Below are positions 26,591 to 36,213 of a DNA stretch of 64,000 nucleotides, one piece after another (position 1 is the first letter of the stretch; each line of letters begins with the position of its first letter). A program made the translations under genes and the position numbers. Under the pieces are notes generated by a model. It was given only the letters and a program-made list of their open reading frames with translations. It searched no databases and was not told where the DNA came from. The stretch spans positions 496,001 to 560,000 of the forward strand of contig NZ_JAATJJ010000002.1 in NCBI RefSeq assembly GCF_011927795.1, given 5' to 3'. The DNA is from Saonia flava (GTDB lineage: Bacteria > Bacteroidota > Bacteroidia > Flavobacteriales > Flavobacteriaceae).

Positions 26591-27649
26591 ATGTTAAACC
26601 TATACCCCACCCAAATTGAAAGTGTTTCCATACACCGTGTTGGAAATAAAAATAGAAATGAATCCATTTTTCTATCAGCAGAACCTTATTCTTTAAATGA
26701 TGAAACTACAGGATTACTAAAAGAATATTTTTTTAGACCTTTCAGAGAAAAGGAAGAAAATTATTTTCATTTGGCCCACGAAGTGGATTTAGAGTTCAAC
26801 CCTCTTTATAAGGTTGTTTCAGAGATTTTTAGTGAACCAGACTCAGTTCATTCAAATTCTAAAAAAATTGCCACCCATTTATTTGAACAGTCCAACCATC
26901 CGCACATAAAAAGTGGAGAAGTATATGTTGCCTACTTAACCGGGCTTATGTTGGATAATGTAAAAGTAGATGCTATTGGTATTTTTAAGAGCGAATTAAA
27001 GCATGATTTTCTTCAGTTTGAAGAAAAAGGTGGCAATCTAGATATGCTCGTACAACAGGGAATCAATATCAATAAACTGGATAAAGGTTGTCTTATTTTC
27101 AATACCAATAAGGAAGAAGGTTACAAAGCACTTTCCGTAGACAGTAATCGATATGACACCAAATATTGGCTAGAAAATTTCTTGGGTGTCGATGCCCTTT
27201 CAGACGATAATTTTAAGACCAAAAACTATTTAAAGTTCTGCCAAAACTTTGCAAAGGATGTGGTTTTACCTGCGGAGGACAAGCAACAGGAAGTATTGTT
27301 CATGAACCGAGCAGTGAACCATTTTGCCAAAAATGATGCCTTTGAGGAAAGTACTTTTTTAAATGAGGTAATGGAAAACCCAGAATTGATTCCTGAGTTT
27401 AAACATTACAAAGTCGAGAAAGGCCCAAAATACAGTATTGAGGATGTTTCCAATTTTGACATTGCCAACAAGGCAGTTTCCGATGCCCGTAGGAAAATCA
27501 AAAATGTCATTAATCTAGATACCAATATCCAAATTAAATTAGATTTTATAAACCCAGATTCTGCGGAGAAGTTTGTGGAAAAAGGTTGGGATGAAGAAAG
27601 GCAGATGTACTATTACTTGGTGTACTTTAATAAAGAGCAAAAAAGTTAA
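26591..27649 (+). CDS. Nucleoid-associated protein (NdpA/YejK family)
   Basis: 352 residues. The sequence VDAIGIFKSELKHDFLQ (about 128-144), preceded by SGEVYVAYLTGLMLDN, and the N-terminal IESVSIHRVGNKN match the 37-kDa nucleoid-associated protein family. These proteins bind the nucleoid, with no fully known mechanism. No membrane segment or signal is seen. The stop codon is directly adjacent to the stop of the convergent gene on the minus strand, with no intergenic base between. A role in chromosome organisation is inferred from the family. Confidence 0.87.
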   Translation: MLNLYPTQIESVSIHRVGNKNRNESIFLSAEPYSLNDETTGLLKEYFFRPFREKEENYFHLAHEVDLEFNPLYKVVSEIFSEPDSVHSNSKKIATHLFEQSNHPHIKSGEVYVAYLTGLMLDNVKVDAIGIFKSELKHDFLQFEEKGGNLDMLVQQGININKLDKGCLIFNTNKEEGYKALSVDSNRYDTKYWLENFLGVDALSDDNFKTKNYLKFCQNFAKDVVLPAEDKQQEVLFMNRAVNHFAKNDAFEESTFLNEVMENPELIPEFKHYKVEKGPKYSIEDVSNFDIANKAVSDARRKIKNVINLDTNIQIKLDFINPDSAEKFVEKGWDEERQMYYYLVYFNKEQKS

Positions 27650-28726
27650 TTAAAACTTCTTTTCAATAATCTGTTTCATACTAACATCCTCGTAATTTCT
27701 TTTTACAAAGTCCAGCGCCAAATCTAAAATTTGGCCCATGGTGGTGCATTTTTTAAAATCCAAATCCAAAGTAAGGTCATAAATCTGGCTTTTCAACAAC
27801 TCTATATGTGATTCCAAAGAAATATGATCTGTTTTGCATATACTTCTTAGTTTCTTAATCCTATTCCCTGAACTTATGATTCGTTTGGCCACAATGGAGC
27901 GCTCCTCAATTTTGTATTGATCAACAGAATCTTTTTGCAATTTATTGCGGACAAGTTCCACCATTTGGTAATTTTCTTTAAAAAATTGCGGACGATACAC
28001 CTTCAACTTTCCTTCAAAACACTGCTGGTCAAAATCTATGGCACGTATCTTATAGACCACATGGTCAAAATCATGGGTAGGCACTATAACATAGTTATAG
28101 GACCGCATATCTCCCAACAATCTAATCATGCAACGTTCATTGAACTTAACAAACTCTTTGGCAAGTTGGGCCTTCTCTGATTCTGAACACTTGGGAAGCA
28201 TTTCCTTGATAAAGTCATCACCGGGAATTCCCGCAATATGCTCTTCAATCAAAGTATCTTTATACACCAAAAAGTTAAGGTTATATGGGGAAAGCATGTG
28301 TTCCAATTCCAACCCATATATACGAGAGGCATCTGTTTTTTTTATATAAAAATAAGTGAAGTTATCATTTAAAATGTTTCTAATTTTAATCCTAAAAGGT
28401 TTAGAGTTTCCAAATGTACAGTAGTCCACAGCATCCACATTAAGGTATTGAAATATGCTATCGCTTCCATCTGAAAGCAAAATAGAATATACCCGTTTTA
28501 AGCTTAAATCTATTTCTTGTCTTTCGTACTCAGAATAATAGACCCTTATCCATAATGTATCCTCACCTTCCGTGTCATAAACCGTAATTGAACCTGAAAA
28601 ACGAAGTAAATCCTCATAAAAAATAGGGATCTCAATCTTTCTGTTATAATAGTCCAAATAAGCATCCAATCGTTTGTTAACGGGGTAGGCCGGTTTTTTT
28701 TTGGACATTAGTTTTTCCTCGATCAT
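27650..28726 (-). CDS. Conserved protein, possible divergent protein-kinase-like fold
   Basis: 358 residues, soluble, no signal peptide. I do not recognise a named family. Some positions suggest a kinase-like fold: FYIKKTDASRIYGLELEHML (about 126-145) could supply the strand-3 Lys and helix-C Glu; EEHIAGIPGDDFI (about 161-173) a hinge region; RLLGDMRSYNYVIV (about 202-215) has an Asp206 followed by Asn211 five residues later, as in the HxDxxxxN catalytic loop; and IRAIDFDQ (about 228-234) could be the metal-binding DFD. The spacing between the last two is longer than in typical kinases. ATG at 28726; an ATG six codons in (28708) is possible. Convergent with the nucleoid protein. Kinase activity is inference only. 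Confidence 0.75.
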   Translation of the reverse strand: MIEEKLMSKKKPAYPVNKRLDAYLDYYNRKIEIPIFYEDLLRFSGSITVYDTEGEDTLWIRVYYSEYERQEIDLSLKRVYSILLSDGSDSIFQYLNVDAVDYCTFGNSKPFRIKIRNILNDNFTYFYIKKTDASRIYGLELEHMLSPYNLNFLVYKDTLIEEHIAGIPGDDFIKEMLPKCSESEKAQLAKEFVKFNERCMIRLLGDMRSYNYVIVPTHDFDHVVYKIRAIDFDQQCFEGKLKVYRPQFFKENYQMVELVRNKLQKDSVDQYKIEERSIVAKRIISSGNRIKKLRSICKTDHISLESHIELLKSQIYDLTLDLDFKKCTTMGQILDLALDFVKRNYEDVSMKQIIEKKF

Positions 28727-28818
28727 TATATCTATCTATTATTTATTGATGTTATCTTGTAACAAAATAGTGATTTCCTCGTCAAGTTACTATAAACAAC
28801 CCAAAAACCCATCCCAAT

Positions 28819-29721
28819 TTGGAAACGATACTCTCTGTAAATAATCTCACCAAAAAATTTGGATACCTAACAGCAGTAAAAGATTTATCCTTCACTATTG
28901 AAAAAGGTAACGTATATGGCATTTTAGGCCCTAATGGAAGTGGCAAATCTACCACATTGGGCATTGTCCTAAATGTGGTAAATGAAACAAATGGAACTTT
29001 TAGTTGGTTCAATGGGGACACAGACACACACAATGCTCTTAAAAAAGTGGGTGCTATTATTGAAAGGCCAAACTTTTACCCATACATGACTGCCGTCCAA
29101 AATTTAAAATTGGTTTGCAAAATAAAAGAGGTAAGCGAAGATAAAATTGAAGAAAAGTTAAAGTTGGTTGGGCTTCTGGAACGAAAAAACAGTAAGTTTA
29201 AAACCTATTCTTTGGGAATGAAACAACGCTTGGCCATTGCCTCTGCCCTATTGAACGACCCAGAAATATTGATATTGGATGAACCTACAAATGGTTTGGA
29301 TCCACAGGGAATTCATCAAATAAGAGAAATCATAAAGAAGATTGCAAGGCAGGGAACCACTATTTTATTGGCATCGCATTTATTGGACGAGGTGGAAAAA
29401 GTATGTAGCCATGTTGTAATTCTTAGAAAAGGCGAAAAACTATATTCGGGAAGGGTGGATGATATGTTGGCAAGTCATGGTTTTTTTGAGTTAAAAACTG
29501 AAAACATGGCAGAATTGGAAACCTATCTTGAAAAGAATGACAGTTTTGGAAAGGTAACTACAGAAAATGGCCTTATAACTGCTTTTCTAACAGAAGAAAT
29601 GAATCCAGCAGTTCTAAATCAAGAATTGTTCAAAAAGGGAATTATATTATCTCACATGGTTAAACGCAAGGAAAGCTTGGAAGAACAATTCTTGACCTTA
29701 ACAAAAAACCAAAGCAACTAA
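28819..29721 (+). CDS. ABC transporter ATP-binding protein
   Basis: 300 residues, cytoplasmic ATPase subunit. All signature motifs are present: Walker A GPNGSGKST (about 40-48), the Q-loop region, the signature YSLGMKQRLAIASALL (about 132-147) and Walker B ILILDEPTNGLDP (about 152-164), then the H-loop in LLASHLLDEVEKV. It resembles ABC-2 type exporters of the CcmA class. The start is a TTG; the product begins (M)ETILSVNNLTKKFG as usual. A C-terminal regulatory-like extension of about 80 residues follows. The next gene, 45 bp away, encodes the permease. Substrate unknown. Confidence 0.95.
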   Translation: METILSVNNLTKKFGYLTAVKDLSFTIEKGNVYGILGPNGSGKSTTLGIVLNVVNETNGTFSWFNGDTDTHNALKKVGAIIERPNFYPYMTAVQNLKLVCKIKEVSEDKIEEKLKLVGLLERKNSKFKTYSLGMKQRLAIASALLNDPEILILDEPTNGLDPQGIHQIREIIKKIARQGTTILLASHLLDEVEKVCSHVVILRKGEKLYSGRVDDMLASHGFFELKTENMAELETYLEKNDSFGKVTTENGLITAFLTEEMNPAVLNQELFKKGIILSHMVKRKESLEEQFLTLTKNQSN

Positions 29722-29766
29722 ATCTACCCCCAATTTAATGTGGGCAAATACATCAACCAAAAGTAT

Positions 29767-30600
29767 ATGATACGTTTATTACAAATAGAATTTATAAAGC
29801 TTTGGAACAATCGGGCCAGTAAAGTATTGATTATCTCCTACTTTGTTTTGCTTACATCTATAGCATTAGTAGCTGCCATAAAATTTGATATTGGTCCTGT
29901 AAAGTTTCATTTAGCAGATCAGGGTATTTTTAATTTTCCATATATATGGCATTTCAACACATTCATTACCGCATTTTTTAAGTTATTTCTTGCTATAGTA
30001 ATTGTATCCATGATGGCCAATGAATACAGTAATAAGACCATAAAGCAGAATCTTATAGACGGACTGTCCAAAAAGGAGTTTGTACTCTCTAAATTTTTAA
30101 CCGTCATCTCATTTGCCGTTATCTCTACGGTTTTTGTGTTTGTGGTTTCCATGATTTTGGGACTGATATATTCTGACTACAATGAAATATCAATCATTTT
30201 TTCAGACTTGGAATACCTCTTCGCCTTTTTTATTAAACTCATAGGCTTTTTCTCCTTCTGTTTGTTTTTGGGAATTTTAGTAAAAAGATCCGCCTTTGCC
30301 CTAGGTTTTTTAATCTTATGGCAAGTTTTTGAGGGTTTTGTTCGAGGAATGATTCGTTGGAAACTTTTTGATGGAGAAACCACAGATAGAATAATGGGAT
30401 TTTTTCCCCTTAATTCTATGTGGAACTTAATTAAAGAACCCTTTTCAAGGTTAGGTGCCGTAAAATCTGTGGCCAACCAAATTGGTGAAGAATTTAATTT
30501 CGACTATGCCGTGCACTGGTATGAAATTTTAATTGTGTTGGTCTGGACTGCAATTTTCATCTATTTATCTTACGCATTATTAAAGAAAAGGGATTTATAG
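29767..30600 (+). CDS. ABC-2 type transporter permease
   Basis: 277 residues with six hydrophobic segments spread over the chain (for example VLIISYFVLLTSIALVAA, FFKLFLAIVIVSMMAN, VISFAVISTVFVFVVSM, and a final IFIYLSYALLKKRDL). It contains the family's NEYSNKTIKQNLIDGLSKKEFVLSKF loop after the second helix. I prefer the ATG at 29767 (MIRLLQIEFIKLWNNRASK) over a GTG nine codons earlier, since ABC-2 permeases usually start like this. It partners the ATPase just upstream. Its last 25 bp are part of a 33-bp sequence repeated upstream of another gene (see repeat at 30576-30608). Confidence 0.9.
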   Translation: MIRLLQIEFIKLWNNRASKVLIISYFVLLTSIALVAAIKFDIGPVKFHLADQGIFNFPYIWHFNTFITAFFKLFLAIVIVSMMANEYSNKTIKQNLIDGLSKKEFVLSKFLTVISFAVISTVFVFVVSMILGLIYSDYNEISIIFSDLEYLFAFFIKLIGFFSFCLFLGILVKRSAFALGFLILWQVFEGFVRGMIRWKLFDGETTDRIMGFFPLNSMWNLIKEPFSRLGAVKSVANQIGEEFNFDYAVHWYEILIVLVWTAIFIYLSYALLKKRDL

Positions 30601-30608
30601 TATCTTGT
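30576..30608 (+). repeat. 33-bp repeat, copy 1 (permease 3' end and leader of next gene)
   Basis: Identical to 33394-33426. In this copy the first 25 bp are the end of the permease gene. The repeat ends 21 bp before the GTG start of the following T9SS gene. It contains TATAGTATCTTGT, a possible -7 box variant of Bacteroidota promoters. Confidence 0.9.
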
Positions 30609-30629
30609 GAGGTGCAACAAACCTAACAT

Positions 30630-33344
30630 GTGTTAAAAAAAGTACTCTTTTTCCTTTTGGCCCAACTTGTTTTCTTTGCCGTCCAAGGGCAAGGAGAGGC
30701 CACCAATTGGTATTTTGGAAATGGAGCAGGCATACAGTTTAACAATGATGGCAGTGTCACTGCATTAACAGATGGTCTACTTAATACAGTTGAGGGGTGC
30801 GCCAGCATTTCGGATGCAGATGGAAACCTTTTATTTTATACGGACGGTATAACCGTGTACGACCGCACCCACGGTATTATGCAAAATGGAACAGGTTTAT
30901 ATGGTGATCCTTCCAGTACACAAGCTGCGATTATTGTTCCAAAACCAGAAGACCCCAACATACAATATATTTTTACCGTGGATACGGCAATTTCTAGAGA
31001 GGATATAGATAGAGGGCTTAGCTATTCCGTAATAGATTTATCCTTAAATGCGGGTAATGGCGCAGTAATACAAAAGAATATTAAACTTTTGGATGATTGT
31101 TCGGAAAAAATAACCGCCGTAGTAAAAAACTGTTTTGATCAATCCATTTGGGTAGTTACATTGGCATCAGAAAACGGGCTGCCCGACCAACCCTTTAATA
31201 CATACCATGCCTTTGAAGTAAATACCACGGGAGTTCAAAAAACATCTGTAAAAACTACGTTTGAGGATTTAGAGATAAATGACCCAAGGGGTTATTTAAA
31301 ATTTTCGGCAGATGGTTCCAAGCTTGTTAGTGCAAATTCAGGTTCGGGTCTTTTTATCTATGACTTTGATCCTGATACGGGTTTAATAACCAATCAAGAA
31401 ACTATAACCATAAGCTCTTCCGACCAATTTGCATATGGGGTGGAGTTTTCTCCAAACCAACAATTCATATATATTTTGGCATCAAATAATCAAGCACCGG
31501 GTGAAACTAACAACCACAAAGCCTCCCTGCTTCAATATGATATAACATCTACAGACATCTCTGCCACAGAAGTAATTTTGGATATTAGAAATCTGTACAG
31601 GGGAGCATTACAATTGGGGGAAAATGGTAAAATATACAGAACAATAGCATCAGACTATTTTTCTGGCTCGCCGTATTTGGGAGTCATAAACAATCCGAAC
31701 GAAAAAGGGACTGCCTCGAATTATGTGCACAATGCCATTTTTTTGGAAGGAAGAAATGGCACCCAAGGCCTACCTCCCTTTATACAATCATTTTTCGATA
31801 AAATTGATTTGGTAAAAAATACGGACGGGACAAAATCCAGTTTAATAGAAATATGTGTTAATCAACCTTTTAATCTGGAAGCGGATTTTATTCCAGGGGC
31901 AGTATACAAATGGGAAAAGGATGGAATCCCATTTACAAATTCCTCCAATACTTTTGAAATCCCAAGTGCTACGTTGGATGATACAGGTCGTTACCGATTA
32001 GAAATAATTCTACCCAACCCTGATGAATGTACAATAATAGGGGAATCCACAATCCACATAAACCCGCTTCCTCCAACGGAAACACTGTCATTGATTCAAT
32101 GTGATTTGGATAGCGATACAAATGATGGACTAACTGCATTTAACCTTAACGAACTATCGTTAAATTCTGAATTCAATTATACATTTTACGAATCTATCTC
32201 CGATATGAACAGTGATTTACCCATTACTGACAATACCAACTTTTTAAATACAAATCCTTTTAATGAAACTATATACTATAGGGTATCCAATAGTGCTGGG
32301 TGTACTGATGTTGGGCAATTGGAACTAGAAGTACAATCAATAAATTTAAGTACTTCAGCACCCTATATATTTGAGACATGTGATGAGGACATAAACGATT
32401 CTGTGTTGGATGGTTTCTTTAATTTGGATGAAATAAGACCATTTGTGAATACAGTCTTGGATGTTCGTTTTTATGCATCGATAGATGATGCGAGAATTGA
32501 AGTAAACTCCCTAATGGGAACAATTAGGACCGAAAGCACTACTCTTTATGCAAGAATTGAAAATGAAGGACTGTGTGAAGATGTTGTAAAAGTGGAATTG
32601 CTAGTGAACCCTAAACCTTTTATAGATTTTGACTCTACATTTTTGTGGTGTACAGATGCTACTGCAATGGAATTGATTGCTCCATCTGGTTTTGATTCCT
32701 ATAGGTGGCTAAAACAAGAGGCAGGCGTAAATAATGAAGTTAGTACAAATCAAAATGTTTTTATTGCTTCCATTGGGAATTATATTTTAGAGGTTGGATA
32801 TAGTTATGATACAAGCGCTGGAACTTTGTTATGTACTTCAGAAAAAGTTTTCACAATAGCTCCTTCCAATATTGCAGTTATAGAGGATGTTGTTATAGAG
32901 GATGTATCAGACAACAATTTGGTTAAAGTATTGGTAACAGGAGATGGCCTTTATGAATACTCATTGGATGGAGAAACTTACCAAGATTCCAATCTATTTG
33001 AAAATGTTCTTCCTGGTTTTGCAACACTCTACGTAAGGGATAAAAATGGTTGTGGCATAACAGATAAAATAATTTCTGTGGTTGGTTATCCCAAATTTTT
33101 TACGCCAAATAATGATGGTGTAAACGACTTTTGGCAAGTAAAAGGAATAAATGGGCAATTTCAAAATGGAAGTCTCATTTCTGTCTACGATAGGTACGGG
33201 AAAATTTTGGCTCAAATAAGCCCAACAGATAAGGGATGGGATGGCTCATACAATGGAAAAGCACTCCCTTCAACCAATTATTGGTTTAAGGTTATTTTGG
33301 AAGATGGAAGAGTCTTTCAAGGGCCTTTTGCTTTAAAGAGATAA
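30630..33344 (+). CDS. Secreted protein with N-terminal propeller-like domain and T9SS type B sorting domain
   Basis: 904 residues from a GTG start; the nearby ATG is out of frame. The signal peptide is about 1-21 (LVFFAVQGQG). The N-terminal ATNWYFGNGAGIQFNNDGSV region and about 370 residues after it look like a beta-propeller-type fold, common at the N-terminus of such proteins. One or more Ig/PKD-like domains follow (about 410-770). The C-terminus, from about 820, is a T9SS type B sorting domain: GYPKFFTPNNDGVNDFWQV, VYDRYGKILAQI, GWDGSYNGKALPSTNYWFKV. Function beyond surface export unknown. It is the first of three related genes at 30.6-37.6 kb. Confidence 0.9.
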   Translation: MLKKVLFFLLAQLVFFAVQGQGEATNWYFGNGAGIQFNNDGSVTALTDGLLNTVEGCASISDADGNLLFYTDGITVYDRTHGIMQNGTGLYGDPSSTQAAIIVPKPEDPNIQYIFTVDTAISREDIDRGLSYSVIDLSLNAGNGAVIQKNIKLLDDCSEKITAVVKNCFDQSIWVVTLASENGLPDQPFNTYHAFEVNTTGVQKTSVKTTFEDLEINDPRGYLKFSADGSKLVSANSGSGLFIYDFDPDTGLITNQETITISSSDQFAYGVEFSPNQQFIYILASNNQAPGETNNHKASLLQYDITSTDISATEVILDIRNLYRGALQLGENGKIYRTIASDYFSGSPYLGVINNPNEKGTASNYVHNAIFLEGRNGTQGLPPFIQSFFDKIDLVKNTDGTKSSLIEICVNQPFNLEADFIPGAVYKWEKDGIPFTNSSNTFEIPSATLDDTGRYRLEIILPNPDECTIIGESTIHINPLPPTETLSLIQCDLDSDTNDGLTAFNLNELSLNSEFNYTFYESISDMNSDLPITDNTNFLNTNPFNETIYYRVSNSAGCTDVGQLELEVQSINLSTSAPYIFETCDEDINDSVLDGFFNLDEIRPFVNTVLDVRFYASIDDARIEVNSLMGTIRTESTTLYARIENEGLCEDVVKVELLVNPKPFIDFDSTFLWCTDATAMELIAPSGFDSYRWLKQEAGVNNEVSTNQNVFIASIGNYILEVGYSYDTSAGTLLCTSEKVFTIAPSNIAVIEDVVIEDVSDNNLVKVLVTGDGLYEYSLDGETYQDSNLFENVLPGFATLYVRDKNGCGITDKIISVVGYPKFFTPNNDGVNDFWQVKGINGQFQNGSLISVYDRYGKILAQISPTDKGWDGSYNGKALPSTNYWFKVILEDGRVFQGPFALKR

Positions 33345-33393
33345 ATGCTCCTTTTTTAAATTTAACAGCCATTTTAATCAATTCACCTCCTCT

Positions 33394-33426
33394 ATTATTA
33401 AAGAAAAGGGATTTATAGTATCTTGT
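33394..33426 (+). repeat. 33-bp repeat, copy 2 (upstream of the second T9SS gene)
   Basis: Identical over 33 bp to 30576-30608, where it overlaps the end of the permease gene. It lies 20 bp before the ATG of the next T9SS gene. Confidence 0.9.
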
Positions 33427-33446
33427 AATGTTTGATTGTCTTTCCA

Positions 33447-35180
33447 ATGCAAAAAAAACTGCTATATCTCTTTTTAACCCTTATCTGTTCCTTAGGTTAT
33501 GGACAAGAATGCCCATCTCTTATAAGCCCTCCAAATGGGTCCTTACAAGTTCCTGTATTTAACAATATTTCTTGGGAGCCAGTAGCTGGGGTCACCGGTT
33601 ATATTATCTCATTGGGAACTACCCCAGGGGGCACGGAAATTGTCAATGAGCAATCTGTAGGAAGCACAAATTCATATCAACCACCTTTGGGGTTACCGGA
33701 GAATACCGAAATCTTTGTTACCATTACCCTATTCTTTTTTGACCAACCCGATATTGTATGTCCCAGCCAAAGTTTTATAACGGAAACCATTGACCAAGCT
33801 CCCCTCTGTACCAGTTTAAGCAATCCTATAAATGGCTCTGTAAATATAAATCCTTCCACTAATTTAACATGGGATTATGCATATAGCGCACAGGGATATA
33901 GAATTACTTTGGGAACAACACCAGCTGGTGGAGACATATTAAACGACTTTGATGTAGGAAATGTTTTATCTTATAATCCACCAACCGACTTACCTCCTAA
34001 TACTCAAATTTATGTTGAAATAACACCCTATAATAGTATTGGAGCGACCAGTTGTTCCGCGGCAAGTTTCGCAACTAGTACTGAGGCTATTTTACCGAAT
34101 TGTGCCACAATGATCTCTCCTTTAAATGGTGCCATAAATGTTCCATTAACACCATTTCTGGAATGGACAGAGATTCCCGGAGCAATAGGATACCATGTAT
34201 CCATTGGTTCATCTCCCTTTATATCTGATGTTTTGGACAATGTTACTTTTTCCGCCAATTCTACTTTTGTGTTAAACTTTGAACCCAATCGTACTTTTTT
34301 TATCACCATAGTACCATTTAATTCAGCTGGTGAAGCTATTGGTTGTAGTCAAGAATCATTTTCCACCGTATTGGGATGTGGTCCCTATTATGATGCCGCT
34401 ACTGGTGAGCTTATCACTAGAAATCCAGAAATAAATTTTCCCGATACAATTTCATTTTGTCAAAGTGAAACCCCATTTGTAATTTACTCACCTGATACGG
34501 CAGATGGATATAGGTGGTACAAATTGGATGATTTTGGAAATGAAACCCTAATTTCTGAAAACAAGGAAGTATCCCTCACAGAAAAGGGACAGTATCGTTA
34601 TGAGGCTTATAACGTAATTTCTCAGTCAGCTAATACTATTGAGTGCCCAAGCTCTAAAGAATTCTCAGTTATTTCTTCAGAAATTGCAACCATAACATCC
34701 ATGAATATTACTGGACCATCCAACAATTTTACAATAACAGTAGAGACAACTGGGAGTGGGGATTATGAGTATGCGTTGAATAATATAAACGGGCCCTATC
34801 AAGATAGTAATGTTTTTGGCCCCGTACCCTTAGATTCTAATTATACAGTTTATGTACGGGATAAAAATGGGTGTGGCATTGCCGAGAAAAATATTGAACA
34901 AGATTTAACTTTGGAAGGTTTTCCAAAGTTCTTTTCTCCCAACGGAGATGGTATTAATGATTTTTGGCAATATATCGCTCCTCCAATTACCAATGAACTT
35001 ACCATTGATACTATTTATATTTTTGATCGGTTTGGTAATTTTTTAGTCGAAATTGATACCGAATCACAAGGGTGGGATGGTATGCACAAAGGAAAGGCTC
35101 TTCCTGCTTCAAGTTATTGGTTTAAGGTTGTTTTGGAAGATGGAAAACCATTGCAGGGACCTTTTGCTTTAAAAAGATAA
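33447..35180 (+). CDS. Secreted protein with three Fn3-like repeats and T9SS type B sorting domain
   Basis: 577 residues from the ATG at 33447, which opens a signal peptide (MQKKLLYLFLTLICSLGYGQ); a TTG five codons earlier is less likely. Three repeats of about 95-100 residues follow, each starting CPSL/CTSL/CATM with PxNG and later W-x-x-x-x-x-x-GY-x-(I/V)-(S/T)-(L/I)-G-(T/S) and the (L/V)-x-(Y/F) strand, resembling fibronectin type III-like modules. The C-terminal 85 residues are the sorting domain (GFPKFFSPNGDGINDFWQY ... GWDGMHKGKALPASSYWFKVV ... GPFALKR). It is a paralogue of 36214-37608 and shares C-terminal tail and upstream DNA with 30630-33344. Confidence 0.9.
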   Translation: MQKKLLYLFLTLICSLGYGQECPSLISPPNGSLQVPVFNNISWEPVAGVTGYIISLGTTPGGTEIVNEQSVGSTNSYQPPLGLPENTEIFVTITLFFFDQPDIVCPSQSFITETIDQAPLCTSLSNPINGSVNINPSTNLTWDYAYSAQGYRITLGTTPAGGDILNDFDVGNVLSYNPPTDLPPNTQIYVEITPYNSIGATSCSAASFATSTEAILPNCATMISPLNGAINVPLTPFLEWTEIPGAIGYHVSIGSSPFISDVLDNVTFSANSTFVLNFEPNRTFFITIVPFNSAGEAIGCSQESFSTVLGCGPYYDAATGELITRNPEINFPDTISFCQSETPFVIYSPDTADGYRWYKLDDFGNETLISENKEVSLTEKGQYRYEAYNVISQSANTIECPSSKEFSVISSEIATITSMNITGPSNNFTITVETTGSGDYEYALNNINGPYQDSNVFGPVPLDSNYTVYVRDKNGCGIAEKNIEQDLTLEGFPKFFSPNGDGINDFWQYIAPPITNELTIDTIYIFDRFGNFLVEIDTESQGWDGMHKGKALPASSYWFKVVLEDGKPLQGPFALKR

Positions 35181-35293
35181 TATCCATTGTTTTGTATTGA
35201 ACAAACTTGAACATTATTTCTTACTTGGAATTAGGTAGTCATTTATTATATTTATTGGTCATTATACTATTGATTTTCAATACATTGATACTC

Positions 35294-36097
35294 ATGAAAA
35301 TAAAAACTATTATATCAGCCTTTAGTTTTATCATCTGTTTTACAGGATGTAGCGATCGTTTTTTAAGTGCTCAAGACAATCCTGTGAACACCTCCCAAAT
35401 AAGCCTTGCTGATACCAAAAAAGCTTTCTCCGAGCTGCCATTTAAGACAGGTATTAATGATTTTAAATTGAACGCCCCAAATAATAAAACATGGGAGTTT
35501 AGGGTTATTGTTCCAGAAATTATGGAAAATGAAATGGTACCACTATTTGTTAATCTTCATTGGAGTGCAAGTGCCAAGGACCCCAACATTCATAAATTGA
35601 CAGATTGTTATATTGAACCTGCTTTGGAAAATACCAATGCATACATTTTAAGTCCAAACTCTCAAGGTCTGTTATGGTATAATCCGGCAAATGAAACCCA
35701 AGTGGTCAATTTGGTGAATTTTGCATTGGAAAATTTAAATATAGAACCTGAGAAAGTAGTAATTCTTGGCTATAGTGATGGTGGTAACGGAAGTTGGTTT
35801 TTTTCTGAAACACACCCCGAGCTTTTTTCTGCAAGTATTCCCATGGCCAGTGCGTATTCCCCTACCTATAACAGCAACGGAGAAATTCAAAAAATTGACA
35901 TGCCCCTATATGTTATACACGGTGAGAATGATGAACTTTTCCCCTTAATCAACACCAAAGTATTGGTAGAGCAATCTATAAATGCCGGGAACCAAATAGA
36001 GTTTGTAATTGCACCTGGATTAAGTCATTTTGTGGCCTGTGATTATTTGCCCTATCTCCAAGATGCTGTTGAATGGGTAAAAACTTCTGTTTGGTAA
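35294..36097 (+). CDS. Lipoprotein alpha/beta hydrolase (PHB-depolymerase/carboxylesterase type)
   Basis: 267 residues from the ATG at 35294, giving a lipoprotein signal (IICFTGCSD; lipidated Cys about residue 18). A start further upstream (TTG, 35207) would add a second hydrophobic stretch and is less likely. The alpha/beta-hydrolase core has the nucleophile motif GYSDGG (about residues 157-162), the acid in HGENDELFPL and the His in GLSHFVACDY. Likely an esterase or phospholipase/carboxylesterase anchored in the membrane. It sits between the second and third T9SS family genes and interrupts that series. Confidence 0.85.
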   Translation: MKIKTIISAFSFIICFTGCSDRFLSAQDNPVNTSQISLADTKKAFSELPFKTGINDFKLNAPNNKTWEFRVIVPEIMENEMVPLFVNLHWSASAKDPNIHKLTDCYIEPALENTNAYILSPNSQGLLWYNPANETQVVNLVNFALENLNIEPEKVVILGYSDGGNGSWFFSETHPELFSASIPMASAYSPTYNSNGEIQKIDMPLYVIHGENDELFPLINTKVLVEQSINAGNQIEFVIAPGLSHFVACDYLPYLQDAVEWVKTSVW

Positions 36098-36164
36098 TGA
36101 AATAGTATTACACAATAGTCATCTATATTCTTTACAATCTTTTTTTATACCATTTGTCCCATGT

Positions 36165-36196
36165 ATTATTATAAAAGACAGATTTATAGTATCTTA
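36165..36196 (+). repeat. Diverged third copy of the 33-bp repeat
   Basis: Matches copy 1 at about 26 of 32 positions, with GATTTATAGTATCTT fully preserved. It ends 17 bp before the ATG of the third T9SS gene. Confidence 0.7.
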
Positions 36197-36213
36197 CCTT
36201 GTTAGTTTTTTAA

